Source of the DNA: Pigmentiphaga sp. H8
GTDB taxonomy: Bacteria; Pseudomonadota; Gammaproteobacteria; Burkholderiales; Burkholderiaceae_B
Length of the DNA: 64,000 bases
Assembly: GCF_003854895.1 (NCBI RefSeq)
Contig: NZ_CP033966.1
Coordinates: 1,364,001-1,428,000 of the forward strand
Direction: 5' to 3'
In this document: positions 53,127 to 61,924 of the stretch, piece after piece
Layout of the letters: each line of letters starts with the position of its first letter
How positions within the stretch are numbered: the first letter of the stretch is position 1
Program-made: the position numbers and the translations under genes
Notes under the pieces: model-generated
Databases searched by the model: none
What the model was told of the DNA's origin: nothing
The model's input: only the letters and a program-made list of their open reading frames with translations

Positions 53127-53641
53127 GCCGCTACCTCGAACGCCTGGTGATACGTCACCGCTCCTCCATCCGCCCCAGGCATGAACCGGACCACCTGGAA
53201 ATATTCCGGCGGCACGCCCGGCAGCACGAAGTCCGGATCGGCCCGGAACCCGAACCGGCCGTAGTATTCCGGTTCGCCCAGCACCACGCATCCCGCCGCA
53301 TGGCGCTGGCGCAGCGCGTCCAGGGCATGCGCGACCAGATGCCCGCCCACGCCCTTGCCCTGGTGTTCGGGGGCGACGGCAAGCGGGCCGAGGCCATACC
53401 AGCCGGGCGCACCGCCGGAGAGTGCCACGGGAGAGAGGGCCACGTGGCCCACCACCTCGCCATCCGTTTCCGCCACGAGTGAAAGGGCCAGCGCGCCGGC
53501 CTCGCGCAGGGCGTCGACGATTTTCGCCTCGGTGCCGCTGGTATGCGGCGCGGTGGCGAAGGCGCGGGTGATCACGCGTTCGATGGCGGCGATGTCTTGT
53601 GGCTGTTCAGGGCGTATCAACATGGGTAGGGGAGCTGTCAT
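53123..53641 (-). CDS. GNAT-family N-acetyltransferase
   Basis: The product of about 172 residues has the acetyl-CoA-binding segment LGPLAVAPEHQGKGVGGHLV and the late PEYYGRFGFRADPDFVLPG, which match the YhbS-like group of acetyltransferases. The start could be 53665, 53641 or 53623; none has a strong ribosome binding site. The acceptor substrate is unknown. It is divergent from the MarR gene. Confidence 0.88.
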   Translation of the reverse strand: MTAPLPMLIRPEQPQDIAAIERVITRAFATAPHTSGTEAKIVDALREAGALALSLVAETDGEVVGHVALSPVALSGGAPGWYGLGPLAVAPEHQGKGVGGHLVAHALDALRQRHAAGCVVLGEPEYYGRFGFRADPDFVLPGVPPEYFQVVRFMPGADGGAVTYHQAFEVAA

Positions 53642-53688
53642 CCGAGCCACGGAATATAAGGCCATTCAATACGTGGCGTATCCGTAAT

Positions 53689-53740
53689 TTAGATTGCATG
53701 CGAACTAATTTCCTGGGAAAATAGTTCGCATGCAACCTAA
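53689..53740. promoter_or_regulatory. long inverted repeat over the marR start codon
   Basis: TTGCATGCGAACTA (53694-53707) is matched exactly by its inverse at 53722-53735, separated by 14 bases. With one mismatch the arms extend to 19 bases (53689-53707 and 53722-53740). The right arm contains the marR ATG at 53730. This is a strong candidate for an autoregulatory operator. Confidence 0.7.
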
Positions 53741-54197
53741 TTCAGCGACCCCGCCGCAGCTCGACGAACATGTCCGGGCCCGTTTCGGCCGGCTGGTCGG
53801 CGCGGTCTACCGCAAGTGGCGCAGGGCGGTCGATCAGCATTTCAAGGAAATGGGGCTGACGGACGCCACGCGCGCGCCGCTGCTGGCCCTGTACGAATCC
53901 AGCGAACCGGTGGTGCGCCAGAAGGACCTGGCGGAGACGCTGTCGCTGGAGAAGTCCTCGCTGGTCCGCATCTTGTCGCAACTGCGCGAGCTGGGCCTGA
54001 TCGAGTGGGAAACGGCGGAAGAGGACCGCCGCGCCAAGTCCATCCGCCTGACGCGGCAGGGGCGCGCCCTGGCCGAGGGGATCGTGGCCAAGAGCCTGGA
54101 GATCGAGGCCAGCCTGCTGGACGACCTGACCGCGCAGGAGCTGCGCATCACCCGCCAGGCCCTGGAAAAGATCGCGCGCCGGTTCGACACGCTCTAG
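53730..54197 (+). CDS. MarR-family transcriptional regulator
   Basis: The 155-residue winged-helix protein has VVRQKDLAETLSLEKSSLVRILSQLRELGLIEW and the wing EEDRRAKSIRLT, as in MarR repressors of drug efflux. It lies 13 bases before a Bcr/CflA-type efflux gene and probably represses it. The start codon sits within a long inverted repeat, so bound regulator would also cover the translation start; little space is left for a ribosome binding site. Confidence 0.9.
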   Translation: MQPNSATPPQLDEHVRARFGRLVGAVYRKWRRAVDQHFKEMGLTDATRAPLLALYESSEPVVRQKDLAETLSLEKSSLVRILSQLRELGLIEWETAEEDRRAKSIRLTRQGRALAEGIVAKSLEIEASLLDDLTAQELRITRQALEKIARRFDTL

Positions 54198-54210
54198 ACG
54201 AAAGACTTCG

Positions 54211-55440
54211 ATGACCCGCGCGCAGCCGCCCTTTGCCCCTTCCGTTCGCGCCCCCTTGTGGCTGCTGGTGCTGGTGACGCTCAGCGGCACGATGGCCATG
54301 CACATCTTCATGCCGGCGCTGCCGCTGGCGGGCGCCGATCTGGGCGCGAGCCCGGCCGGCATGCAGCAGACCATCACGCTGTATGTGGTGGGGCTGGCGT
54401 TCGGGCAACTGATCTACGGGCCGGTGTCGGACACCATCGGGCGCCGGCCCACGCTGCTGCTGGGCTTGGGCATCTATCTGGTGGCGAGCGTGTTCGCGCT
54501 GTTCGCGCCCACGCTCGAATGGCTGCTGGCCGCTCGCCTGGCGCAGGCGCTGGGCGGCGCGGCGGGCATCACGCTGGGGCGCTCCATCGTCCGCGACATC
54601 TCCACGCCCGAGCGGGCCACCAAGGACCTGGCGCTGCTGAACCTGTTGACGCTGGTGGGGCCGGGGCTGTCGCCCATCCTGGGTTCGTACCTGGCCGATG
54701 GTTTCGGCTGGCGGGCGATCTATGTGTTCCTGGTGTGCATGGCGGCCGCGATGGTGCTGTGCGCCTGGCGGCTGCTGCCCGAGACCAACCTGGACCGCTC
54801 GCCGCTGGCCTTCGGCAAGATCGCGCGGGACTACGGCCAACTGATCGGCAATCGGCGGTTCGTGGGGTTCATGGTGGGCGGGGCCTGTTCCAGCACGGCG
54901 CTCTATCCCTATCTGGCGACGGCGCCGTATATCGTGCATGGGCAGTTGCAGTTGCCGATTTCCCAGATCGGCTGGTTCGCGGCGATCACCATCGTGGGGG
55001 CCAGCGTGGGTTCGGCCACGACCCGGCGGCTGGTGGGACGCTTGAACACGGAGCTGTTTCTCTACATGGGCGCGGGGCTGAGCCTGGCCATGGCCGTGGT
55101 GTTCCTGGGCGTGCAGGCCATGGGCTGGCTGAATGTGCCGGTACTGATCGGCATCACCTTCCTGCTGACGATGGGATGCGGCATGGCCAGTCCCGCCGCG
55201 CTGTCGCGCGCCTTGTCCTCGGCGCCGGGGCTGACGGGGTCGGCGGCGGGCCTGTACGGGTTCGGGCAGATGGCGGCCGGCGCGCTGGGCACCAAGCTCG
55301 TGGGCTATGGCGCGGATCCGGCCATCTCCTGCGCGGTGGTGCAGATCTTCCTGACGGTGGTGGCGCTGGGCGCTTTCCGGGTCGCGGTCGGCGCGCGGCG
55401 CCAGGAAGGCGGCGAGCCTCAGGGGCGCGACGCGCCCTGA
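54211..55440 (+). CDS. Bcr/CflA-family multidrug efflux MFS transporter
   Basis: The 409-residue membrane protein has twelve predicted transmembrane segments and the Bcr/CflA features LVTLSGTMAMHIFMPALP, QLIYGPVSDTIGRRPTLL and RSIVRDISTPERATKDLALL. It exports drugs or metabolites with proton import. It forms an operon with marR and overlaps the convergent TetR gene by 22 bases at the 3' end. Confidence 0.92.
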   Translation: MTRAQPPFAPSVRAPLWLLVLVTLSGTMAMHIFMPALPLAGADLGASPAGMQQTITLYVVGLAFGQLIYGPVSDTIGRRPTLLLGLGIYLVASVFALFAPTLEWLLAARLAQALGGAAGITLGRSIVRDISTPERATKDLALLNLLTLVGPGLSPILGSYLADGFGWRAIYVFLVCMAAAMVLCAWRLLPETNLDRSPLAFGKIARDYGQLIGNRRFVGFMVGGACSSTALYPYLATAPYIVHGQLQLPISQIGWFAAITIVGASVGSATTRRLVGRLNTELFLYMGAGLSLAMAVVFLGVQAMGWLNVPVLIGITFLLTMGCGMASPAALSRALSSAPGLTGSAAGLYGFGQMAAGALGTKLVGYGADPAISCAVVQIFLTVVALGAFRVAVGARRQEGGEPQGRDAP

Positions 55441-56012
55441 AGAAAGAATTCGAAGGCGTGCGCGAACTCCCTGCGCAGCGCAGCCTTCGGGTCCCCCAGC
55501 CAGGTCATCAGGGCCGACAGATAAAGGAAATGCAGGTAGTTGGCCAGGCGTTGCGGCGATTCGCTGTCGCGGACTTCCCCGGCCTGCTGCGCGGCGTGGA
55601 TAAGCGCCGCGTATGCCGCGACCATGTCGGACGCGGCCTGCTCGTCCGACCCGTCACGCACCTGCTGGAAACGGAAGCGGATGTAGGGCGCGGCGTACGG
55701 CCGATGTTCCTCCCACCACCGGGCCGAGGCGTCCAGGATCATCGCGACGCGGGACGCGAAGGCCTTGCGTTTCATGACGGCCTGCATCAGCGGCGCCAGG
55801 TCCCGCGCCAGGCGCGCATGCATCCATTCGGCAAGCACCGCTTCCTTGACCGCGAAGTGGTTGTACAGCGTTCCCCGAACGACGCCCGTCTCGACGGCGA
55901 TCTGTTCCATCGTCACGGCTTCGTAGCCGTGGCGTTCGAACAGGCGGCCCGCCACCGTCGCGATGTGCTCGCGCGTGCGCTGGCGCTTGGAGGGAAGGTC
56001 GGCCGTGGTCAT
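55419..56012 (-). CDS. TetR/AcrR-family transcriptional regulator
   Basis: The 197-residue protein has a TetR helix-turn-helix (YEAVTMEQIAVETGVVRGTLYNHFAVKEAVL) and an effector domain of normal length. It is divergent from the phytoene-desaturase-like gene, with candidate operator repeats in the gap. Its 3' end overlaps the efflux gene. Confidence 0.9.
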   Translation of the reverse strand: MTTADLPSKRQRTREHIATVAGRLFERHGYEAVTMEQIAVETGVVRGTLYNHFAVKEAVLAEWMHARLARDLAPLMQAVMKRKAFASRVAMILDASARWWEEHRPYAAPYIRFRFQQVRDGSDEQAASDMVAAYAALIHAAQQAGEVRDSESPQRLANYLHFLYLSALMTWLGDPKAALRREFAHAFEFFLQGASRP

Positions 56013-56022
56013 GAAGGAATTA

Positions 56023-56048
56023 TACAGTGTAGAATTTTGTACATTGTC
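56023..56048. promoter_or_regulatory. TACA-N-TGTA sites in tetR/oxidoreductase gap
   Basis: TACAGTGTA at 56023-56031 is a perfect 9-base palindrome, and TACATTGTC at 56040-56048 is an imperfect second copy, 17 bases on. They lie between the divergent tetR and oxidoreductase genes and may be the TetR operator. Confidence 0.5.
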
Positions 56049-56078
56049 TAATTTTCACGATCAGGGAGGCAGGCTGCC

Positions 56079-57542
56079 ATGGGAAGGTCGATACGGTCGG
56101 CGGTGGTCGTTGGCGCGGGCTTGTCGGGTCTGGCGGCCAGCGTGGCGCTGGCCCGGCAGGGCGTCGATGTCGTGCTGGCCGAAGCCGGCGAGGCGGTCGG
56201 CGGCTGCTGCTCCACCGCCAGCGAGCAAGGCTTCACCTTCAACAACGGCGCTGTGTATGTGGCGGTGCCGTCGTTGTTGCGGTCGGGGTTCGCACGGCTG
56301 GGCATGGACTTCGAGCGGGAGGTCGAGCTGGTCGCCATCGCGCGTCCGCATGCGACGCATCTGGATGACGGCACGGTGGTGCGGCTGGCCGGCGTGGAGG
56401 ATTCCCTGGTCGAGGGCGACGAGGGACGGACGGCCATGCTGCGGGACGGACTGGGTGAACTGCGGCGCCGCTGGACGCCGATCTATCGCACGCTGGTTCA
56501 GGAAGTGCTGCCGTTCGAGCCGGCCCTGGCCAGGACGCTGGGGCGGCTGTGGCGCTACCTGCCTGCGCTGTCGGGGCGGGCCGATCGCCTCATCGCCGGG
56601 CGTTTCCCGGATGCCGGGCTCCAGGCCGCCGTCGCGTCCACGCTGCTGTACACGGGCATGGGTCCGGAACGGCTGCCCGCCACGCAGATTATCGGACTGG
56701 TGGCGCTGCTGGAAGAGGGCTTCCATCTTCCCCGTGGCGGGATGGGTGCCATCAGCCAGGCGCTGTATCGCGCGGCGGAACGTCATGGCGTGCGCATCCT
56801 GTGCGGCCGGCCGGTCGAACGCATGGTGGTGGCCGGCGGCGTGGCGCGCGGCATCACGCTCGCGGGTGGAGAACGCATAACCGCCGATTGCGTGATCGCC
56901 GCCTGTTCGGGCTTCGACGTGGTCCACCGCCTGCTGTCGGCCGAGGCGGTGCCCCGGGCGCTGGCGCGGCGCGCGCGGCGTGCGCCGTTGTCCCATCGGG
57001 CGATATCGATCCAGCTGGGCGGCGTCGTCGCCGCCAGGCCGGACGCGTTCATCGTCAACCACGTGCCGTCCATGCGCGAGCAGGACCGGCTGCACATGGC
57101 GTCGCCGGACGTGCCGCGCTGGCTGGCCTACACCTGCCCCACGCAGGTCCTGCCGGATCTGGCGCCGCCGGGACGGTCCATCCTGGAGCTGTACGCGCCT
57201 GTCTCCGGCATCGCCTCGGCCGACGCGTGGACGCCCGACATGACACGGTCCGCCGTGGACCGCTATCTGGCGGCCATGCGGCAGCGGGTTCCGGGGCTGG
57301 AGGTCGAGGCGGTCCGCGTGCTGGATCCTCGGGACTTCGCCCGCCAGCGGCATTTGTACGAGGGGGCGCTGTACGGCGTGGCGCCCGGGGCGTCGCCGGA
57401 CCGCTTTTTTCCGCACCGCACGCCTCTGCCGGGCCTGTATCTGGCCGGACAGACCACGTTCCCGGGCTATGGCGTGCCGTCCGCCGTCCTGTCGGGCATA
57501 CAGGCGGCCGAGGCCGCCATGGGCGGCGGGGCGGGGACCTGA
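56079..57542 (+). CDS. phytoene desaturase-like FAD oxidoreductase
   Basis: The 487-residue protein has an N-terminal FAD motif VVVGAGLSGLAASVALARQG and the CrtI-like opening EAGEAVGGCC, and ends with LYLAGQTTFPGYGVPSAVLSG. It resembles the carotenoid desaturase/retinol saturase superfamily. No crtB or other carotenoid genes are next to it, so the substrate is open. A divergent TetR regulator suggests that a small molecule induces it. Confidence 0.85.
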   Translation: MGRSIRSAVVVGAGLSGLAASVALARQGVDVVLAEAGEAVGGCCSTASEQGFTFNNGAVYVAVPSLLRSGFARLGMDFEREVELVAIARPHATHLDDGTVVRLAGVEDSLVEGDEGRTAMLRDGLGELRRRWTPIYRTLVQEVLPFEPALARTLGRLWRYLPALSGRADRLIAGRFPDAGLQAAVASTLLYTGMGPERLPATQIIGLVALLEEGFHLPRGGMGAISQALYRAAERHGVRILCGRPVERMVVAGGVARGITLAGGERITADCVIAACSGFDVVHRLLSAEAVPRALARRARRAPLSHRAISIQLGGVVAARPDAFIVNHVPSMREQDRLHMASPDVPRWLAYTCPTQVLPDLAPPGRSILELYAPVSGIASADAWTPDMTRSAVDRYLAAMRQRVPGLEVEAVRVLDPRDFARQRHLYEGALYGVAPGASPDRFFPHRTPLPGLYLAGQTTFPGYGVPSAVLSGIQAAEAAMGGGAGT

Positions 57543-57562
57543 GCTGGCGGCCGTACCAGGCG

Positions 57563-58258
57563 TCAGCAGCCGTCCAGCCAGTCGCCGACGACCTGGCGGG
57601 CCACGCGTTCGAGTTCGGCGCCGTGGCGCGCCGCATCCCGCCGGATGGCGGCGACGTCGATCCGGTGCGCCGCCAGCTCGCAGGCATGGCCGATCAGCCA
57701 GCGTTCGATGTGCGTGGCCTGGGCTTCCAGGTGGAATTGCAAGCCCAGCAGGCGCGGTCCCAGGGAAAAGGCCTGGTTGGGGAAACCGGGCGTCTGCGCC
57801 AGCCTGGCGGCGCCGAACGGGATGTCGAACTGGTCGCCGTGCCAGTGCAGCACGGGCACCGATCCGATGCCGCGCAGCACCGAGTGCTGCCCTTCGTCGG
57901 TAAGGGTAAGCGGCGCATGGCCGATCTCGATGCGCCCGGTGGACGTGACGTCCGCCCCCAGTGCCTTGGCCATCAATTGCGCGCCCAGGCAGATGCCCAG
58001 GGTCGGCCGGTCCTGTTTCAGGCGTTCGGCAATGGCCGCCAATTCCGCTTCCAGGAAGGGATAGCGGTCGGTCTCGTAGACGCCGATCGGGCCGCCCAGG
58101 ATCACGACCAGGTCGGCCGCGGCCAACGAGGTGGAATCGATCGCATCGACGCCGGCTTCCAGATAGCGCACGCCGTAGCCTCGCTCGGCCAGCAGCGGAG
58201 CCAGCGTACCCAGGTCTTCGAAGGCGACGTGGCGGACAACCAGGGCTTGACGGTTCAT
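57563..58258 (-). CDS. class I glutamine amidotransferase
   Basis: The 231-residue protein has the nucleophile elbow LGICLGAQLMA and the late FHLEAQ with catalytic histidine and glutamate, the full triad pattern of GATase1 proteins resembling GMP synthase amidotransferase domains. The ATG at 58258 is preferred over upstream codons within pdxY. It is the last gene of yggS-pdxY-GATase. The acceptor of the amide nitrogen is unknown. Confidence 0.87.
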   Translation of the reverse strand: MNRQALVVRHVAFEDLGTLAPLLAERGYGVRYLEAGVDAIDSTSLAAADLVVILGGPIGVYETDRYPFLEAELAAIAERLKQDRPTLGICLGAQLMAKALGADVTSTGRIEIGHAPLTLTDEGQHSVLRGIGSVPVLHWHGDQFDIPFGAARLAQTPGFPNQAFSLGPRLLGLQFHLEAQATHIERWLIGHACELAAHRIDVAAIRRDAARHGAELERVARQVVGDWLDGC

Positions 58259-58281
58259 CTCCAGGGACTCCGGTTGGGCGT

Positions 58282-59109
58282 TCAGGGATGGGGCGGCAGT
58301 AGCAGTTCGGTGCAATGGGCGCGCTGCGTTTCGCGCAGCGCGGACAGGACGTTATCGGCGGACCGCCGCGCCGCCGCTTCGATCGTTGCGCCTTCCAGCA
58401 GGTGCGCGGCCAGCGAAGCGGTGAAGAGATCGCCGGTGCCCTTGGGCGTCAGGGCCAGCCGGGGATGGACGATGGTCGTCGCGCCGGTGCGGGTCACGAC
58501 CAGGATCTTCATGTCGTCCGGGGTCCAGGTCGCGGGCGCCGCGCTGGTGACGACCACCCATTCGGTATTGCCCGCCAGCAACTGGCGGGCGGCGCGAATG
58601 GCGTCGTCGATGCCGTCCACGGGCAGGCCGGTCAGTTGCGCGAGTTCGAAGCCGTTGGGCGTCAAGCCGCGAGCCTGGCCGACGAGGTGGTCGCGGTAGG
58701 CGTCCACCAGAGACGGGTCGACGTAGATGCCGTGGTCGTGGTCGCCGATGACCGTGTCGACGATCAGCATGAGGTCCGGGTGGTCCGGCCGTATCCTGTC
58801 CAGCCACCGGCCCAGCGCCCGGGCCTGCGCGGCGTTGCCCAGGAAGCCCACGACCACGGCGCGCAGCCGGTGCAGCGCGTCGCGGGCCACGAGATCGTCC
58901 AGGTAGCCCTGGAACCAGTCCAGCGGCAGGGCCCCGCCATGCATGGTGGGGTAGTGGGGCGTGTTGCTGAGCACGACGGTGGGCACGGCGGCCACGTGCA
59001 GGCCGGCGCGGCACAGCCTGGGCACCGCGATCGAGTTGCCGACGCGGCCGTAGACGACCTGGGACATGATGGAGACCACGTCCAGCGGGAGCGGGCCGGG
59101 ACCGTTCAT
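58282..59109 (-). CDS. pdxY: pyridoxal kinase
   Basis: The 275-residue ribokinase-fold enzyme phosphorylates pyridoxal. It has QVVYGRVGNSIAVPRL near the start, TPNGFELAQLTG in the middle and the anion hole/catalytic aspartate segment LTPKGTGDLFTASLAAHLLEG. Its start overlaps the yggS stop by four bases, linking PLP salvage with PLP handling. Confidence 0.93.
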   Translation of the reverse strand: MNGPGPLPLDVVSIMSQVVYGRVGNSIAVPRLCRAGLHVAAVPTVVLSNTPHYPTMHGGALPLDWFQGYLDDLVARDALHRLRAVVVGFLGNAAQARALGRWLDRIRPDHPDLMLIVDTVIGDHDHGIYVDPSLVDAYRDHLVGQARGLTPNGFELAQLTGLPVDGIDDAIRAARQLLAGNTEWVVVTSAAPATWTPDDMKILVVTRTGATTIVHPRLALTPKGTGDLFTASLAAHLLEGATIEAAARRSADNVLSALRETQRAHCTELLLPPHP

Positions 59110-59930
59110 GACGCGGGCTCCGAATCGGCGGTGGGCCAGTAGTAGGCGTCCGGCGTGCTGCGGGCGCCGAAGATGGCCTGGCCGACGCGCACCACGGTCG
59201 CGCCTTCCTCGATGGCGATCTCGTAGTCGCCCGACATGCCCATCGACAGTTCGTCCAGGCCGATGCCGGCCGGCGCGTCCTGCCGCAGGCGGCCGCGCAG
59301 CGTGCGCAGCAGCACGAAGCACTGCCGGACCCGTTCGGCTTCGGCGGAGAACAGGGCCAGCGTCATCAGCCCGCGCACACGCAGGGCGGAGAAGGCGGGC
59401 ATCTGGCGCAGGAAGTCCCGGACGTCATCCGGATGCAGGCCGTACTTGCTGGCCTCGTCCGAGGTGTTGACCTGCACGAACACGTCCAGCGCGCGGCCTT
59501 CGGCCTGTAGCCGGCGATCCAGCGCCTCGGCCACCCGCAGGCTGTCCAGCGCCTGGAACTCGGCGGCGAAGCGCGCCACCAGCTTGGCCTTGTTGGTCTG
59601 CAGGTGGCCGATGATGGACCACTTCAGATCGCCCAGGTCGGACATCGCTTCCCACTTGCGCGCCGCTTCCTGCAGCTTGTTCTCGCCCAGGAAGCGGCAG
59701 CCGGCCTCATGGGCCAGCCGGATGCGCGCCTCGTCGACGGTCTTGCTGACCGGCAGCAGCCGCACGCCGGCCGGATCGCGGCCGGCGCGCCGGCAGGCCG
59801 CGGCGATGCGTTCGTGCACCGTGGCCAGGTTGCGGCGGAAATCCTCGACCGTGGTGGCCTGGGGCCAGCGGCCGTGCTGGTCGTGCTGGGTAGGGGTGTC
59901 GGCCTGGAGGCCGTCGTTTTCCGCGTTCAT
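59106..59930 (-). CDS. YggS-family pyridoxal phosphate homeostasis protein
   Basis: The 274-residue PLP-binding protein has the cofactor lysine at K63 in LLPVSKTVDEA, then FLGENKLQEA, KWSIIGHLQTNK and LSMGMSGDYEIAIEEGATVVRVG. It binds and buffers PLP and has no known enzyme activity. Its N-terminal 25 residues extend beyond the usual family start. It overlaps pdxY, a pairing that makes a PLP role likely for the operon. Confidence 0.95.
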   Translation of the reverse strand: MNAENDGLQADTPTQHDQHGRWPQATTVEDFRRNLATVHERIAAACRRAGRDPAGVRLLPVSKTVDEARIRLAHEAGCRFLGENKLQEAARKWEAMSDLGDLKWSIIGHLQTNKAKLVARFAAEFQALDSLRVAEALDRRLQAEGRALDVFVQVNTSDEASKYGLHPDDVRDFLRQMPAFSALRVRGLMTLALFSAEAERVRQCFVLLRTLRGRLRQDAPAGIGLDELSMGMSGDYEIAIEEGATVVRVGQAIFGARSTPDAYYWPTADSEPAS

Positions 59931-59998
59931 GTCCGGCTCATCGGTTTTGTCCTATGCCAAAAGAGTATCATGTCCAGGCACGACTACAGGAGTCCGAC

Positions 59999-60571
59999 AT
60001 GTCCCGACCCAAACCCCATACCGTGGAAGCACCGTCGTTGCAGGTGGACGAGTGGCTGAATGTCTCCGCCCCCGTCGACCTGGCCGGCCTGCGGGGGAAG
60101 GTGGTGCTGCTGTACGCCTTCCAGATGCTGTGTCCGGCCTGCCTGGCGCATGGCCTGCCGCAGGCCGAGCGCGTGCATCGCATGTTCCGCGAGGACGACG
60201 TGGCCGTGATCGGCCTGCATACGGTGTTCGAGCACCATGAGGTGACGGGGCCGGCCGCGCTGCGCGCCTTCACGCAGGAATATCGCTGGAGCTTCCCCAT
60301 CGGGATCGACCGTCCCGCGCCGGACGGAAACATTCCGATGACGATGCGCGACTATGCCCTGGGCGGCACGCCCAGCCTGGTGCTGCTGGACCGCCGGGGG
60401 CACATCCGCCTGCATCACCTGGGCAGCATCGACGACCTGGCTCTGGGCTCGGCCATCGGCCGCCTGCTGGAAGAGGGCTCGGCGCGAGGCGCAGGCGATG
60501 CGGGGCCGCCCGCAAACGGACCAGTGGATGCGGGATGCGGCCCGGAGGCCTGCGTGGCGCCGGTGCCCTAG
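59999..60571 (+). CDS. thioredoxin-fold redoxin with CPAC motif
   Basis: The 190-residue protein has a thioredoxin-like CPAC motif (C45, C48) after VVLLYAFQML and the cis-proline segment LGGTPSLVLLDRRGHIRLHH, like AhpC/TSA- and TlpA-type proteins. There is no signal peptide, so it is cytoplasmic. The C-terminal 30 residues are glycine- and alanine-rich with two more cysteines (CGPEAC). The likely role is thiol redox control or peroxide reduction. Its stop shares CTAG with the convergent MocR gene. Confidence 0.85.
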   Translation: MSRPKPHTVEAPSLQVDEWLNVSAPVDLAGLRGKVVLLYAFQMLCPACLAHGLPQAERVHRMFREDDVAVIGLHTVFEHHEVTGPAALRAFTQEYRWSFPIGIDRPAPDGNIPMTMRDYALGGTPSLVLLDRRGHIRLHHLGSIDDLALGSAIGRLLEEGSARGAGDAGPPANGPVDAGCGPEACVAPVP

Positions 60572-61860
60572 CCGAGGCAGTGCCGCAGGTCCGAGGCGAG
60601 CCGCCGGCATTGCGCCGGTTCGATCCCGGAAAGCGTGATGCGCAGTCCCGGCACGGCCTCGTGCACCCCGAAGGCCTGCCCATGGCGCACCAGCCAGCCC
60701 CGCCGGGCCAGTGCTCGGGCGACCTCCTGGTCATCGGTGGCCAACGGTACCCACAGATTGAGTCCGTCGCCGCCTTCCAGGCAGGCGATGCCCTGTCCGC
60801 CCAGCGCGTCTTCCAGGCGCCTTCTGCGCAAGGCATAGTCTTTACGGGCGCGCGTCATCAGCCGCGCGGCCTGGGGACTGCCCAGCGTGGCCTGCGCCAT
60901 GTCCTGCAGCAGGTGGCTGACCCAGTTCGTGCCCGATGCCAGGCGCAGGCGCAATTGGCGGGAGGTTGCTTCGTCACTTGCCACCAGCGCCATCCGGATA
61001 TCGGGCCCCAGCGCCTTGGTGAGCGAGCGCACCAGGGCCCAGCGCCGCGTGCCCGCGGGCAGCACGGAGTGATAGGCGGCGGTCGCCAGCAGGGCGAAGT
61101 GGTCGTCCAGGATCACGGCGACGTGCGGATGCTTGGCCAGGACGCGCGACAGCGCGCGCGCCCGCCTGGCGCTCAGGTTGCAGCCGGTGGGATTGTGCGC
61201 ACGGGGCGTGAGGATGACGGCCCGGGCCCCCTTGGCCAGCGCGGCTTCCAGCGCCGGGGCCTGCATGCCCTCGGCGTCGACCGGTACGCCCACCGCCTGC
61301 AGGCCGGCCAGGCGCAGCAGGTTGATGCTGCTCAGGAAGCAGGGATTTTCCACCGCCACCTTGTCGCCCGGGACCAACAGGGCGCCCAGCAGGCGTTCGA
61401 TGGCATCGACCGCGCCATGGGCCAGGTCGACCTCGAAGGAAGCCGGGCAGTCCTGGACGAGCCAGGCGCGGGCATGGGCCTCGAGCCCCGCGTTGATCAG
61501 CGGTTCGCCGTAGAGCCGGGGCCGGTAGGGCCTGGCGCGCAGCGCCGCGGCCAGGTCCGGCAGCCAGGCCGGGTCGGGGTTGCCGCTGGCCAGGTCCACC
61601 AGGGGAGAATCGGGCAGCGCGCCTTCCTGTTCGCCGGGGCCGTGGCCGCGTATGGTCGTCCCGCGCCGTCCCTGGGCGGTGGCAATGCCCGCCGCCACGA
61701 GACGCTTGTACGCCGCGGCCACGGTATTGCGGTTGACGTCCAGCTGCGCCGCCAGTTCGCGCACGGGCGGCAGGCCCTGGCCGGGCAGGATCTGCTGGGA
61801 CTGGACTTGCGCGCGAACGCTGTCGAAGATCTCGGCCGCGCTCTTTCCTCGTATTCTCAT
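60568..61860 (-). CDS. MocR-type GntR regulator with aminotransferase domain
   Basis: The 430-residue protein has an N-terminal GntR winged helix (ILPGQGLPPVRELAAQLDVNRNTVAAAYKRL) fused to a fold-type I aminotransferase domain with the PLP lysine in SLTKALGPD and the TPRAHNPTG segment. MocR proteins use PLP as an effector and often regulate PLP synthesis or amine metabolism. It is divergent from the APH(6)-like kinase gene, with a GTCCTAGGAC palindrome between them. Confidence 0.9.
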   Translation of the reverse strand: MRIRGKSAAEIFDSVRAQVQSQQILPGQGLPPVRELAAQLDVNRNTVAAAYKRLVAAGIATAQGRRGTTIRGHGPGEQEGALPDSPLVDLASGNPDPAWLPDLAAALRARPYRPRLYGEPLINAGLEAHARAWLVQDCPASFEVDLAHGAVDAIERLLGALLVPGDKVAVENPCFLSSINLLRLAGLQAVGVPVDAEGMQAPALEAALAKGARAVILTPRAHNPTGCNLSARRARALSRVLAKHPHVAVILDDHFALLATAAYHSVLPAGTRRWALVRSLTKALGPDIRMALVASDEATSRQLRLRLASGTNWVSHLLQDMAQATLGSPQAARLMTRARKDYALRRRRLEDALGGQGIACLEGGDGLNLWVPLATDDQEVARALARRGWLVRHGQAFGVHEAVPGLRITLSGIEPAQCRRLASDLRHCLG

Positions 61861-61863
61861 GTC

Positions 61864-61873
61864 GTCCTAGGAC
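61864..61873. promoter_or_regulatory. palindrome upstream of mocR-type gene
   Basis: GTCCTAGGAC is a perfect 10-base palindrome three bases upstream of the regulator's start and 51 bases before the kinase gene. It is a candidate operator; short palindromes like this can occur by chance. Confidence 0.35.
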
Positions 61874-61924
61874 AATGTCGGTGTGCTAGTTTGACACGTT
61901 GTTCCCGGTAAAGAGCATTCCTTC

